Shown here piece after piece: positions 55,851 to 64,000 of a stretch of 64,000 bases of DNA (position 1 is the stretch's first letter; every line of letters begins with the position of its first letter). The notes under the pieces were generated by a model. That model was not told where the DNA came from. It saw nothing but the letters and a program-made list of their open reading frames with translations, and ran no database searches. The translations under genes and the position numbers were made by a program. Source of the stretch: Domibacillus indicus (GTDB lineage: Bacteria; Bacillota; Bacilli; Bacillales; Domibacillaceae); NCBI RefSeq assembly GCF_000970685.1, contig NZ_LAJB01000007.1, forward strand, positions 124,001-188,000, in the 5' to 3' direction.

Positions 55851-56771
55851 TTAACGTTTCATGCTCATCAATTCTTGTAAAATTTCATCCGATGTTGTGA
55901 TAATGCGAGTATTGGCCTGGAAACCACGCTGTGCGACGATCATTTCGGTGAATTCTTCGGATAAGTCGACGTTAGACATTTCGAGTGAGCCAGCTATGAC
56001 GTCACCATTTCCACCTGACCCAGCAACATTTAAAGCCGGTGTCCCTGACGCGGGTGTTTCTGAAAAATAGTTACTACCTGATTTACTCATTCCTTCAGGA
56101 TTAGAAAACTTTGCTATTATCAATTGTCCAGCCCATCTCAATTCACCGTTAGCGTCAGTAAATGTCACTGTTCCATCTTGTCCAATGCTCACACTTGTTG
56201 CATCATTCGGAATTTTAATTGGTTTATATGCGGCGTCCGTCAAAGTTGGGTTTCCAGTTGCTGGAAAATTCGGAGTACCGGTTATTGTATCGGGATCTGC
56301 ATACGATGTAGAATCATTAGGAGTAGTCGTATTATCAGCAAAACCGACCAAATAAAAACCGTCACTATTTACAAGCATCCCATTTGAATCCATATAAAAA
56401 TTCCCAGCACGTGTATATTGAATACTGTCAAAAGCACTTGTTCCACTTGCTGACTGGCCAACTTGGAAAAAGCCATCTCCTGAAATTGCGAGATCTAGTG
56501 TGCGGCCTGTTGTCTGTAATGATCCTGTAGTATGCAATGTGTCAATAGCAGCAATTTGTGAACCTAGCCCTACTTGCTTGGGATTTGTTCCCCCACGAGT
56601 ATTTGTAGGTGCGCTTGCTCCTGCTACAGATTGAGAAACCATATCTTTAAATGTAGTACGCCCTTTTTTAAATCCGTACGTGTTTACATTCGAAATATTA
56701 TTCCCTACTACATCCATCTTTGTCTGGAAGTTTTTCATGCCGCTGATTCCTGAGTACATTGAACGTAACAT
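55851..56771 (-). CDS. flgE: Flagellar hook protein FlgE
   Basis: This is the hook subunit (called FlgG/FlgE in older Bacillus annotation). The N-terminal rod/hook signature MLRSMYSGISGMKNFQTKMDVVGNNISNVNTYGFKKG (shown in family form) and the C-terminal heptad motif NVDLSEEFTEMIVAQRGFQANTRIITTSDE-like helix are both present in full. The middle (about residues 135-235) is a variable, Thr/Asn/Pro-rich surface domain. At 306 residues it is about 40 longer than B. subtilis FlgE. The variable part is visibly more AT-rich than its surroundings. The ATG at 56771 has AAAGGGG at a long spacing. Confidence 0.94.
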   Translation of the reverse strand: MLRSMYSGISGMKNFQTKMDVVGNNISNVNTYGFKKGRTTFKDMVSQSVAGASAPTNTRGGTNPKQVGLGSQIAAIDTLHTTGSLQTTGRTLDLAISGDGFFQVGQSASGTSAFDSIQYTRAGNFYMDSNGMLVNSDGFYLVGFADNTTTPNDSTSYADPDTITGTPNFPATGNPTLTDAAYKPIKIPNDATSVSIGQDGTVTFTDANGELRWAGQLIIAKFSNPEGMSKSGSNYFSETPASGTPALNVAGSGGNGDVIAGSLEMSNVDLSEEFTEMIVAQRGFQANTRIITTSDEILQELMSMKR

Positions 56772-56856
56772 AAGTTCTTTTTTCCCCTTTCAAATTCGCC
56801 TGCGTCAGTCGGTCGGCAGGCAGCAGGCTTCCGTTTCGGTCCAGCCTGTTTCAAGT

Positions 56857-57243
56857 TTAATTGTCCATAAGAATAGTGCCATTAATATTCGTAAAAATAT
56901 GTGTACTTGCTTCTTCTCGGTTCATTGCGGTAATGATCGTATTGTTTTTGGCGCTTGCCACAAGTGCCGCATCCTTCAGCACAACAAGCGAGTCGGTGAC
57001 GCCTTTTGATTTTGCTTCCGACAGCTTCTGGCCAATTAAATTCCATTCACTTTCCTGAATTTGGATGCCGCGCTCATTTAACCGCTGCGCCGCATGCTTC
57101 GAGATGGTCAGCGACTGGGCTTCAGATGAGACGTTTTTCAGCGTTTCGCTAAATAAAGCAGAAGCACTTTGCTTGATCTCTTTTTTCGCCGGCGGAATAA
57201 TCGGCTGGCGCGTTCCGTGAACAATCGGGTTAATGGATTTCAT
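56857..57243 (-). CDS. Flagellar operon protein of TIGR02530 type
   Basis: This 128-residue protein matches, by its sequence pattern, the small conserved flagellar-operon family TIGR02530 found between flgD and flgE in Firmicutes. It has a Pro-rich N-terminus, the family core TISKHAAQRLNERGIQ, then LSEAKSKGVTDSLVVLKDAALVASAKNNTIITAM (in part), and a C-terminal ILMDN. No membrane segment is seen. The ATG at 57243 lies after AGGCGGG; 15 nt separate it from flgD. Its role in hook assembly is inferred from location. Confidence 0.82.
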   Translation of the reverse strand: MKSINPIVHGTRQPIIPPAKKEIKQSASALFSETLKNVSSEAQSLTISKHAAQRLNERGIQIQESEWNLIGQKLSEAKSKGVTDSLVVLKDAALVASAKNNTIITAMNREEASTHIFTNINGTILMDN

Positions 57244-57257
57244 TTTTCATCACCCGC

Positions 57258-57914
57258 CTATTCTATTTTCGTAAGAGTAGAAGAAGCGATTTTTTCCCCA
57301 TTGACAAGCTGCAGCCAGACCTGCCCGTCTTTCATTGACACAGATTGAACTGCTGCGCTTTGCTCGGAGCCATCTGTTCCCCATGTGACCGTGCGGCCGA
57401 TTAAATAGCTCGCTTCCACTAACGGATTTGAACTGGTCACACTTCCCGCAGAACTTCCGCTGCCACTGCCTGTTAATTCGGAAATATTGGCCGGCTCCAG
57501 TTCTGTTCCATCCGTCAGCGTAAATTTCACGCTTTCCCCCGAAAATTTAATAGAGTCGACTGTGCCGTTTCCTGTTTCCACAACCGGCTGCCCATTTTCA
57601 TCCGTTTGGTCAGTCAGCTTATGCCAGACGACATTTTTTCCGACAAAGGATTGATAATTAATCATCTGTGAAGCGGTCTGCGCCTGTACCATCTGTTCGA
57701 TCATGGATGTCATGTTCACCATTTGCTCCAGCGATGTAAACTGGGCCATCTGCGCGATAAAATCCTTGTCTTCCATCGGGCTGAGCGGGTCCTGGTTTTG
57801 CAGCTGAGTCATTAAAATTTTGAGAAACTCATCTTTACCGAGAGCGCTGTTACCGGTTTGCTTTGTTTGAGCCGGGTTATTGGCTAAATAAAGCGAAGGA
57901 TCAATTTTTGACAT
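57258..57914 (-). CDS. flgD: Hook capping protein FlgD
   Basis: FlgD caps the growing hook and guides FlgE assembly. The 218-residue protein has the N-terminal export and capping region LGKDEFLKILMTQLQNQDPLSPMEDKDFIAQMAQFTSLEQM (in part), the most conserved stretch of the family, and two small beta domains after it. The ATG at 57914 has GGAGG 8 nt upstream and overlaps the region of the fliK stop. It lies between fliK and the TIGR02530-type gene. Confidence 0.95.
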   Translation of the reverse strand: MSKIDPSLYLANNPAQTKQTGNSALGKDEFLKILMTQLQNQDPLSPMEDKDFIAQMAQFTSLEQMVNMTSMIEQMVQAQTASQMINYQSFVGKNVVWHKLTDQTDENGQPVVETGNGTVDSIKFSGESVKFTLTDGTELEPANISELTGSGSGSSAGSVTSSNPLVEASYLIGRTVTWGTDGSEQSAAVQSVSMKDGQVWLQLVNGEKIASSTLTKIE

Positions 57915-57917
57915 CGC

Positions 57918-59273
57918 TTATTCCTCCATTTCTGCATTGAGTAGGGCTTCTTCAAACGAAGAAAGCACTTCGCTGTCCTTTTGTTCTGCTGGCTGATCAT
58001 TTGACTGCTTCTGCTCCTGCTGGGTGCCGCGGTCAAACAGCTGCTGTCTTGTTTCCGGGCTGGTAATATCGATTTTGTCGACCGTCACATTTTGCTGGCT
58101 GAATGCATGCTTTAGCTGGTGGGCGTTTTGCTCAAGCAGCTCTTTTACCGACTGGGTAGACGATAGAATTTTCGCCGTCATTACGCCATTTTGCTGCAGC
58201 AGTTCAATGCGGAGCGAGCCAAGCTGCTCTGGATACAATTTAATCAGCATTTTTGTTCCGTTTGGCATTTTCACCATGTTTGAATTCCCGAGAATTTGGG
58301 TAAATTTTTCAATGAATTGTTCCATATTCATCGGCCGCGGATTGGTTTTTACGCTAAAAGCAAATTGTTCCGCTTTTGAAAGCTGATTTAAAAACGGGTG
58401 TACGGATTCAACGGACTGGGCGGCAGATTTTAGTGAAGCTGCTTTGCCGTTTGCAGCTTCAGATGGCTCCTGGCTGCTGCCGTAATTGGCAAACGCTGTT
58501 TGTAAACTAGCTTGATTTATGCTTGCTTGAGAAGTTTGCGAACCTGGCTGGGAAAGCTGAATAACCGGCAAACCAGCTTGTTTTCCAACTAACGGTGATG
58601 ACCCCTGATTCTGCCCTTCCAATAAGGCTGCCCCATTTTTCAAAGCGTCCTGCAACGGCTGAAAACGTGCTTTCTGGCCTGGAAGGTTTTCCGCAAAGTA
58701 GTTAATCAGCTGCGCTGCCCTGACTACCGTGCTTATAAGCTGCTTATCTGAGCCGCTAAAAGGAATCGCTGTGTTTTCTGCTATCAGCTTTACAAGACCT
58801 TCCAGTTCCTTGAGCGGCAGCTTTTCGAAGGGCTGGCCTGTACTTGTTTCCTGCAGCATCGAATCAATCATTTCTTTTACTGTGCCTTCCCCATTATCCT
58901 GTGAGCTAAAAAGCTGTGCCAGCTTTTGCAGTGCATTTTGCAGTGCTTCTACATCAACCTGCAGCAAAACCGCCAGATCCTGAATCGATGGCATTTCTTC
59001 TTTATCTAAAAGCTCCTGTGCGTGTGCAGCCAATTCCGGCTTTTCTTCTATTAATCCATCCAGTGATTCAACAGGCTTAAATAGTGAAGCAAGCATCGCT
59101 GAAAAATCCGCTGGAAGTACTTGTTCCATATTTGGCAGTTCACTTGTATTTTGAACTGTTTGCTGAATGGAGCCCAGCAGGCTGCCAAATCCTCCGGCTG
59201 CCGGTAAAACCGCTTGATTGGAAGATGTGCCGCCGGTTAAAGGCGAAGAGATAGCTCCTAAGAATACCTGCAT
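57918..59273 (-). CDS. fliK: Hook-length control protein FliK
   Basis: FliK measures hook length and triggers the FlhB specificity switch. The 451-residue protein is largely Gln/Ser/Leu-rich and poorly conserved in the first 300 residues, as normal. The C-terminal domain (about 335-420, PEQLGSLRIELLQQNGVMTAKI and QLKHAFSQQNVTVDKIDI) is the conserved switch module. The ATG at 59273 has AAAGGAGG upstream. It sits between ylxF and flgD. Confidence 0.93.
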   Translation of the reverse strand: MQVFLGAISSPLTGGTSSNQAVLPAAGGFGSLLGSIQQTVQNTSELPNMEQVLPADFSAMLASLFKPVESLDGLIEEKPELAAHAQELLDKEEMPSIQDLAVLLQVDVEALQNALQKLAQLFSSQDNGEGTVKEMIDSMLQETSTGQPFEKLPLKELEGLVKLIAENTAIPFSGSDKQLISTVVRAAQLINYFAENLPGQKARFQPLQDALKNGAALLEGQNQGSSPLVGKQAGLPVIQLSQPGSQTSQASINQASLQTAFANYGSSQEPSEAANGKAASLKSAAQSVESVHPFLNQLSKAEQFAFSVKTNPRPMNMEQFIEKFTQILGNSNMVKMPNGTKMLIKLYPEQLGSLRIELLQQNGVMTAKILSSTQSVKELLEQNAHQLKHAFSQQNVTVDKIDITSPETRQQLFDRGTQQEQKQSNDQPAEQKDSEVLSSFEEALLNAEMEE

Positions 59274-59324
59274 TATTTCACCTCCTTTTCTTCAACATTA
59301 TCTCACATTTTTCTCTGTTATTCT

Positions 59325-59942
59325 TTATTCATTCGATAATATTTTTGTATATTCAGCGGCTTTTTTCGCTTCTAGATTCTCGAGTACCGCTCCTTGCTTT
59401 TCAACGCTCAGCTCTTGTAGAATAGCTGCCGCTTCTGTGTTAGTTAAATTAATAATAATGCCTGCGATACTTTCCTCATCCATCGATTCATATGTTTTCG
59501 CTACATTGTTTGCTGTTTTTGTTTCTTTTGAGTCGGCCGCTTCTTTTTGCTGCTGCTGAAGCTGCTTGATCTCGGCGTTCAGCCGGTCCTGTTCGGTCAA
59601 AAGCTCTTCTATTTCTTTTTCCGAATTGTCAAGTTCCTCCGACAGCTGCCCAATTTTTGCTTCTTTGTCTTTTACCTCCGCCTGCAGCTCGGCAACTTTT
59701 TCGCTGTCCAATTTTCCATCCTGCTCTGCCGTCTCCACCCATTCCGATACAAACGGAACATTTTCTGCCAGCTCTTTTGTTTTTTCAAATACATTGACGC
59801 CCGCGATGGTCATGACCACCAGCGCAATCGTCAGGGCGAATAAGAGAGGAATGACAGCCACAAATATTACCCATTGAAACGCGTTGTATTTTTTCTTTTC
59901 TTCTATTTCAGCCGGCTCTATTTTTTTCTTTTTTGCTGCCAT
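59325..59942 (-). CDS. ylxF: YlxF, MotE-like flagellar membrane protein
   Basis: This 205-residue single-pass membrane protein has a basic N-terminus (MAAKKKKIEPAE), one membrane helix (about residues 23-48), a long coiled coil (about 75-135, Glu/Lys/Gln-rich), and a C-terminal MgtE_N/MotE-like helical domain (SMDEESIAGIIINLTNTEAAAIL). Its place between fliJ and fliK is conserved in Bacilli. MotE in Proteobacteria chaperones stator parts; a similar role here is not proven. The ATG at 59942 has AGGTGAT upstream. Confidence 0.88.
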   Translation of the reverse strand: MAAKKKKIEPAEIEEKKKYNAFQWVIFVAVIPLLFALTIALVVMTIAGVNVFEKTKELAENVPFVSEWVETAEQDGKLDSEKVAELQAEVKDKEAKIGQLSEELDNSEKEIEELLTEQDRLNAEIKQLQQQQKEAADSKETKTANNVAKTYESMDEESIAGIIINLTNTEAAAILQELSVEKQGAVLENLEAKKAAEYTKILSNE

Positions 59943-59949
59943 TTGTCTA

Positions 59950-60396
59950 TCACCTGATCTTTCGGTTCATAAACTGGATAGAAGAAAGCTCATCCATTTG
60001 CTTTGCTTCTTCTAAAGCCATCCACCTGCGGTAATGCACCAAATCATTCGCGCGGATTTTGCTGTATTTTTTCACTTCAATATTTTTTTCTTTTAACTGC
60101 TGCTCACACCACTGCATTCGGCCGCGTGTTGTCATGACAACACGCTGCTGCTGGTCAATCAGCTTTTCAAGATTAGAAATAAACTGCTGGTAGTGCTGAA
60201 TGTCAAGAACGGAAAAGCCAGATTTCATTTTTTGCTCCTGAACAGCGATCAAATCTTCTTTTTTCTTTAACAGTTCATAAAGCTTATTTGCTTCTGTTTC
60301 AAAAAGAGTCTGCGCCTCTTTAAAAACAGTTTCTGATTCTTCTTTTTCCCGCTCGCGCAGCTGCATGATTTTTTCGAATTTATAATTGAATGCCAT
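59950..60396 (-). CDS. fliJ: Flagellar export chaperone FliJ
   Basis: FliJ is the central stalk-like coiled coil of the export ATPase complex. The 148-residue product is almost entirely alpha-helical and charged, with the family pattern FNYKFEKIMQLREREKEESE at the start. The ATG at 60396 has AAGGATGG upstream, 3 nt after the fliI stop. It lies in the fliH-fliI-fliJ series. Confidence 0.92.
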   Translation of the reverse strand: MAFNYKFEKIMQLREREKEESETVFKEAQTLFETEANKLYELLKKKEDLIAVQEQKMKSGFSVLDIQHYQQFISNLEKLIDQQQRVVMTTRGRMQWCEQQLKEKNIEVKKYSKIRANDLVHYRRWMALEEAKQMDELSSIQFMNRKIR

Positions 60397-60399
60397 GTT

Positions 60400-61716
60400 T
60401 TATCCATCCTTTCGATCTGCAAGACGAACTAATCCAAAAGCTGTTTCATCCAATGTCGCTTGTTCATCTGTACGCTGCTTTAAAAAAGAGAGAATTGGCT
60501 GATAGTTTTGTATCGCCCGGTCGATCTCAGCAGACGAACCTTTTTTATAGGCACCAATATTAATTAAATCCTCTGAGTTTAAATAGGTATTTAACGAGTC
60601 TCTTACCGCAACCGCAGCATCGTAGTGATCACGGCTGACAATGTGCGGCATAAGCCGGCTGACGCTTTTTAGAACATTAATGGCTGGATACTGGCCTTTA
60701 TTGGCGAGCTCGCGGTCAAGAACAATATGGCCGTCTAAAATACCACGTACTGCATCGGCGATCGGCTCGTTCATATCATCACCATCTACAAGAACCGTAT
60801 AGAATGCTGTGATGGTTCCATGTTCGTTTGTGCCGGTTCTTTCCAGCAGTTTCGGCATAATCGCAAAAACGGAAGGCGTATAGCCTTTTGTAGCAGGCGG
60901 CTCTCCAACTGCAAGCCCGATTTCCCGCTGGGCCATTGCCACCCGGGTAACAGAATCCATCATCAGCATGACATTAAGCCCTTTATCACGGAAATATTCA
61001 GCAATCGCTGTTGCAGTAAAAGCCCCTTTTATCCGCATAAGTGCCGGCTGATCTGACGTCGCAGCCACAACAATCGACTTCTTCATTCCTTCCGGACCAA
61101 GGTCACGCTCTATAAACTCACGCACTTCACGCCCGCGCTCCCCGATTAAAGCAATAACATTTAAATCAGCTTTTGTGTTTCGGGCAATCATGCCGAGCAA
61201 GGTGCTTTTCCCCACACCGCTTCCCGCAAATATACCAACACGCTGTCCTTTTCCGACGGTCAGCATGCCGTCAATTGCCCGGACACCTACTTCGAGCTTT
61301 TCACGAATAGGCGGCCTCGTCATCGGATTGGGAGGCTCTGCTTCTGTTTCAATCGCTGTTAAGGTACGCGGCAGCACGGAATCATCAAACGGCTCACCGA
61401 GCGGATCAATAATTTTTCCGATCAAAGCCGGACCCGCCTTTACCTGCAGCGGGTGGCCGAGCGATTCCACCAGGCTGCCCGGCGAAATCTCATTGATATT
61501 TCGATAGGGCATTAAAATAATCATTTCATCGCGAAACCCGGTTACTTCCGCCATAATGGTCCGTTTCCTGTCTTTCGAATGAATGAGACAAATGTCGCCA
61601 ATGGAGCTCTCAGGCCCCTGTGATTCAATCATCAGCCCTACTACCCGCTTTACGCGGCCATATCGTTTAAAAGAATCAAGTGATGGAATGGTATATTTTA
61701 AATCCGATGCTTTCAT
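60400..61716 (-). CDS. fliI: Flagellum-specific ATPase FliI
   Basis: FliI is the F1-beta-like ATPase that energises flagellar export. The 438-residue protein has Walker A GSGVGKST (about 165-172), the family signature IALIGERGREVREFIE, Walker B VMLMMDSVTR and PPATKGYTPSVFA. The ATG at 61716 has GGAGAG upstream inside the end of fliH. It lies between fliH and fliJ. Confidence 0.97.
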   Translation of the reverse strand: MKASDLKYTIPSLDSFKRYGRVKRVVGLMIESQGPESSIGDICLIHSKDRKRTIMAEVTGFRDEMIILMPYRNINEISPGSLVESLGHPLQVKAGPALIGKIIDPLGEPFDDSVLPRTLTAIETEAEPPNPMTRPPIREKLEVGVRAIDGMLTVGKGQRVGIFAGSGVGKSTLLGMIARNTKADLNVIALIGERGREVREFIERDLGPEGMKKSIVVAATSDQPALMRIKGAFTATAIAEYFRDKGLNVMLMMDSVTRVAMAQREIGLAVGEPPATKGYTPSVFAIMPKLLERTGTNEHGTITAFYTVLVDGDDMNEPIADAVRGILDGHIVLDRELANKGQYPAINVLKSVSRLMPHIVSRDHYDAAVAVRDSLNTYLNSEDLINIGAYKKGSSAEIDRAIQNYQPILSFLKQRTDEQATLDETAFGLVRLADRKDG

Positions 61717-61719
61717 TGT

Positions 61720-62478
61720 CTACTCACTCTCCAATAATTGAAGGAGTGTTTTACGAAGCTGTTGAAGCTGCGTATCAATTCCCGCGTCAATCCGGCCATT
61801 CGCTGTTTCAATAAAGCATGTATTTTCACCAGCTTCTTCACTTGGATATATATAACAATTAATATCGGCTGGAAAAAGAGCTTCAATTTCGTCTTTTTGA
61901 GAAATAACCAATTCATACTTTTCAGGATGAACATGGATCTGCACTTCTTTTTGATTTTTCACTTCTTTTAAAGCCGATCGGACAATTCCCATAAACAGCT
62001 CATTGTCATTTTCTAGTTCACGCTGCAGAATTTTTTCTGCACAGGTTACAGCAAGTTCGACAATCGTCCGTTCCGACCTCTCTACGTTTTTTTCGTATTC
62101 TGTTTTCGAAGAGTGGACGATTGACCGTGCTTCGTCAATCAGCGTGCTTACTTCCTGATAACCGGCATTTCGTCCTTCTTCCGAGCCTTGCTGAAAAGCC
62201 TGTTCATATGCTTCCTGCTGCAGGCTTGCTTTTTCCTGCTCCCATTGCTGCTGCCAATTTGACGCTTCTGACATGATCCGCTGTTTTTCGGCCTCAGCTT
62301 GTTCAATAATCGCTTTTGCCTGACGGTTTGCTTCTTCTAGCACGATTGACCGCTCTGATGAAAAATCGGGAATATCTGCTTCTTCCTGCTCCTTATTCGC
62401 ATAAAAAGGCTTGATGCCGATCACCCGCTTCGGGCTTTCAATTACTTTCGGAAACTCGTCTCGAACAAAATTAGACAA
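61720..62478 (-). CDS. fliH: Flagellar assembly protein FliH
   Basis: FliH binds FliI and regulates the export ATPase. The 252-residue product has a long Gln/Glu/Ala-rich coiled coil (about residues 45-115) and a conserved C-terminal domain (VELAVTCAEKILQRELENDNELFM and HVHPEKYELVISQKDEI in part). I chose the TTG at 62478 because GGAGGAG is about 9 nt upstream; an ATG at 62487 directly follows that SD. Either way the gene overlaps or abuts the fliG end. Confidence 0.88.
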   Translation of the reverse strand: MSNFVRDEFPKVIESPKRVIGIKPFYANKEQEEADIPDFSSERSIVLEEANRQAKAIIEQAEAEKQRIMSEASNWQQQWEQEKASLQQEAYEQAFQQGSEEGRNAGYQEVSTLIDEARSIVHSSKTEYEKNVERSERTIVELAVTCAEKILQRELENDNELFMGIVRSALKEVKNQKEVQIHVHPEKYELVISQKDEIEALFPADINCYIYPSEEAGENTCFIETANGRIDAGIDTQLQQLRKTLLQLLESE

Positions 62479-63484
62479 TGATATCATCTCCTCCACCGCG
62501 GGCAATAATGATTTCACCAGTTTCCTCTAAGCGGCGGATGGTTCCCACAATTCGCGATTGTGCTTCCTCAACATCACGAAGCCGGACAGGACCCATGTAC
62601 TCCATTTCCTCTTTAAATGTTTCAACCATACGCTGTGACATATTCCGGAAAACAACTTCTCTTACTTCCTCGCTCGATACTTTCAGCGACAGCAGGAGGT
62701 CTTCATTTTCACAATCGCGGATAACACGCTGAATCGACCGGTTGTCGAGCGTGACAATATCTTCAAATACAAACATTCGTTTCTTAATTTCTTCAGCCAG
62801 CTCGGGATCCTGTATTTCCAGAGCATCGAGAATGGTTTTTTCTGTCGACCGGTCTACACCATTTAAAACTTCTACCACTGCTTCGACGCCGCCTGTTTGT
62901 GTGTAATCCTGGGTAACAGTCGAACTTAATTTCCGTTCTAATATTGCTTCAACCTCATTAATAATTTCAGGCGAGGTGCTGTCCATAATGGCAATCCTTT
63001 TTGCAATATCAGCCTGAACCTCCTGTGGAAGCTCTGACAGGATTTGTCCGGCCTGCTGCGGGTCCAGATAAGAAAGAATCAGGGCAATTGTCTGCGGATG
63101 CTCGTTTTGAATAAAGTTTAAGATTTGCCCGGCATCCGCCCGGCGCGCAAAATCAAATGGCCGAACCTGCAAAGAGGATGTTAAACGGTTAATAATGTTT
63201 TGCGCCTGATCCTGGCCCAGTGCTTTTTCAAGTACAGTTTTGGCATATCCAATTCCGCCCTGGGAAATGTAATCCTGTGCCAGCGCAATATTATGAAACT
63301 CTTCAAATACTTCTTCTTTTATATCTGTATCTACTTTTTTTACCCCGGAAATTTCCAGTGTTAACCTCTCAATTTCTTCTTCCGATAAATGTTTATATAC
63401 AGAAGCCGAAGAATCCGGTCCGAGGGAAATAAGCAGAATCGCGGCTTTTTGTTTTCCAGTTAATTTCTTCTCGCGTGCAGCCAT
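62471..63484 (-). CDS. fliG: Flagellar motor switch protein FliG
   Basis: FliG is the C-ring protein that contacts the stator and sets rotation direction. The 337-residue protein shows the N domain (LTGKQKAAILLISLGPDSSA), the middle domain with the EHPQ motif (NEHPQTIALILSYL), and the C-terminal domain with the charged torque helix (MFVFEDIVTLDNRSIQRVIRD). The ATG at 63484 has AGGAGAG 7 nt upstream. It lies between fliF and fliH. Confidence 0.97.
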   Translation of the reverse strand: MAAREKKLTGKQKAAILLISLGPDSSASVYKHLSEEEIERLTLEISGVKKVDTDIKEEVFEEFHNIALAQDYISQGGIGYAKTVLEKALGQDQAQNIINRLTSSLQVRPFDFARRADAGQILNFIQNEHPQTIALILSYLDPQQAGQILSELPQEVQADIAKRIAIMDSTSPEIINEVEAILERKLSSTVTQDYTQTGGVEAVVEVLNGVDRSTEKTILDALEIQDPELAEEIKKRMFVFEDIVTLDNRSIQRVIRDCENEDLLLSLKVSSEEVREVVFRNMSQRMVETFKEEMEYMGPVRLRDVEEAQSRIVGTIRRLEETGEIIIARGGGDDIIV

Positions 63485-63496
63485 AATAGATCTCTC

Positions 63497-64000
63497 CTAT
63501 TCCTCAGACAGCCATGTGCGCAAAAGCTTCGCAAACTCTTCCGGCTTGTCTTTCGCCATCGTTTCCAATTGCCTGCGCCGTGTGCTGCTCTCTGTTTCAG
63601 TCAGCAGTTCTTCTATATTTTCCTCTGTTACGTCATCTTCAAACTCTTCTTCCTCTTCCTCCCGGCGTCTTCTAACCATCATAAAGATTAATACACCGAT
63701 GATAACAACGAGAATGCCGCCGATGAGATATACCCACCAGGGAATAGTGGAAGCTGGCTCTTCTTCAAACGAAACTTTTCCGTTCAGCTGCTGTACTGAA
63801 ACGGTGATTTTTTCTTCAAGAGCTTGATCCGTTAACTCTGTATTATAGCTTTCGTCAATAGACGTTCTCACGATATTTCCAAGAAGCTGCTGAATATCCT
63901 CTACACTTTGATCCGGCATTGTATTCGGATCATCCGGTGTCGGCGGTTCAACCATGACTTGAATGCCTAAATCCCGGATTTTATATGGACTTTCCGTAAT
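63497..64000 (-). CDS. fliF: Flagellar MS-ring protein FliF (C-terminal part)
   Basis: Only the last 167 codons lie in the window; the frame continues through base 64000 without a stop (ITESPYKIRDLGIQVMVEPP at the cut edge). The visible part contains the end of the periplasmic ring region, the second membrane segment (IPWWVYLIGGILVVIIGVL), an Arg/Glu-rich stretch, and the C-terminal FliG-binding tail ending AKLLRTWLSEE. It is the gene before fliG in the fla/che operon. Confidence 0.95.
   Translation of the reverse strand: MTESPYKIRDLGIQVMVEPPTPDDPNTMPDQSVEDIQQLLGNIVRTSIDESYNTELTDQALEEKITVSVQQLNGKVSFEEEPASTIPWWVYLIGGILVVIIGVLIFMMVRRRREEEEEEFEDDVTEENIEELLTETESSTRRRQLETMAKDKPEEFAKLLRTWLSEE

Overview
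The window is a 64 kb piece of core chromosome from a motile, endospore-forming member of the Bacillaceae. The evidence is SpoIIIE, the dipicolinate synthase pair SpoVFA/SpoVFB, PolC, RNase J2, SigD with SwrB, and a gene order close to Bacillus subtilis. I cannot fix the genus. All 64 protein genes that I accept lie on the minus strand, so transcription runs from base 64000 towards base 1. I see no tRNA, rRNA, insertion sequence, prophage or CRISPR array. Where a protein start is given, it was chosen from the Shine-Dalgarno (SD) position and the usual family length; about a quarter of the genes start with GTG or TTG.

Layout in the direction of transcription. (1) 64000-40220: the fla/che operon from fliF (cut by the window edge) through fliGHIJ, ylxF, fliK, flgD, a TIGR02530-type protein, flgE, swrD, fliL, fliM, fliY, cheY, fliZPQR, flhBAFG, cheB, cheA, cheW, cheC and cheD. 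It encodes the MS ring, C ring, export gate, rod/hook parts and the chemotaxis core. It ends at a strong terminator. (2) 40178-38526: sigD, a 98-residue protein and swrB, behind what looks like a separate SigA promoter. (3) 38520-29359: rpsB, tsf, pyrH, frr, uppS, cdsA, dxr, rasP and proS, covering translation, UMP supply, ribosome recycling and lipid/isoprenoid synthesis, with terminators or hairpins between several genes. (4) polC. (5) 24975-15638: the rimP-nusA-rnpM-ylxQ-infB-rbfA-truB-ribC-rpsO-pnpA translation and RNA cluster, with a possible NusA-type attenuator in its leader. (6) 15507-7403: the peptidase mlpA, then spoVFA-spoVFB-asd-dapG-dapA (aspartate to diaminopimelate and dipicolinate) and rnjB. 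A near-perfect SigK promoter precedes spoVFA. (7) 7302-5011: spoIIIE. (8) 4722-1: a GntR/UTRA regulator and the nucleoside ABC importer nupNOPQ.

The window is mostly ordinary conserved chromosome, and I do not see a wholly new multi-gene system. The points most worth checking are these: separation of sigD from the fla/che operon by a terminator and a new promoter; an infB that lacks the usual N-terminal IF2 module; a hairpin between the SD and the start codon of swrD; a cluster of helically spaced cre-like repeats and palindromes before the gntR-nup genes; an RNase J2 with a degenerate metal motif; and the absence of several genes (tepA/ylzJ, ylxP, ylxY, ymxH) normally found at these places in B. 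subtilis.
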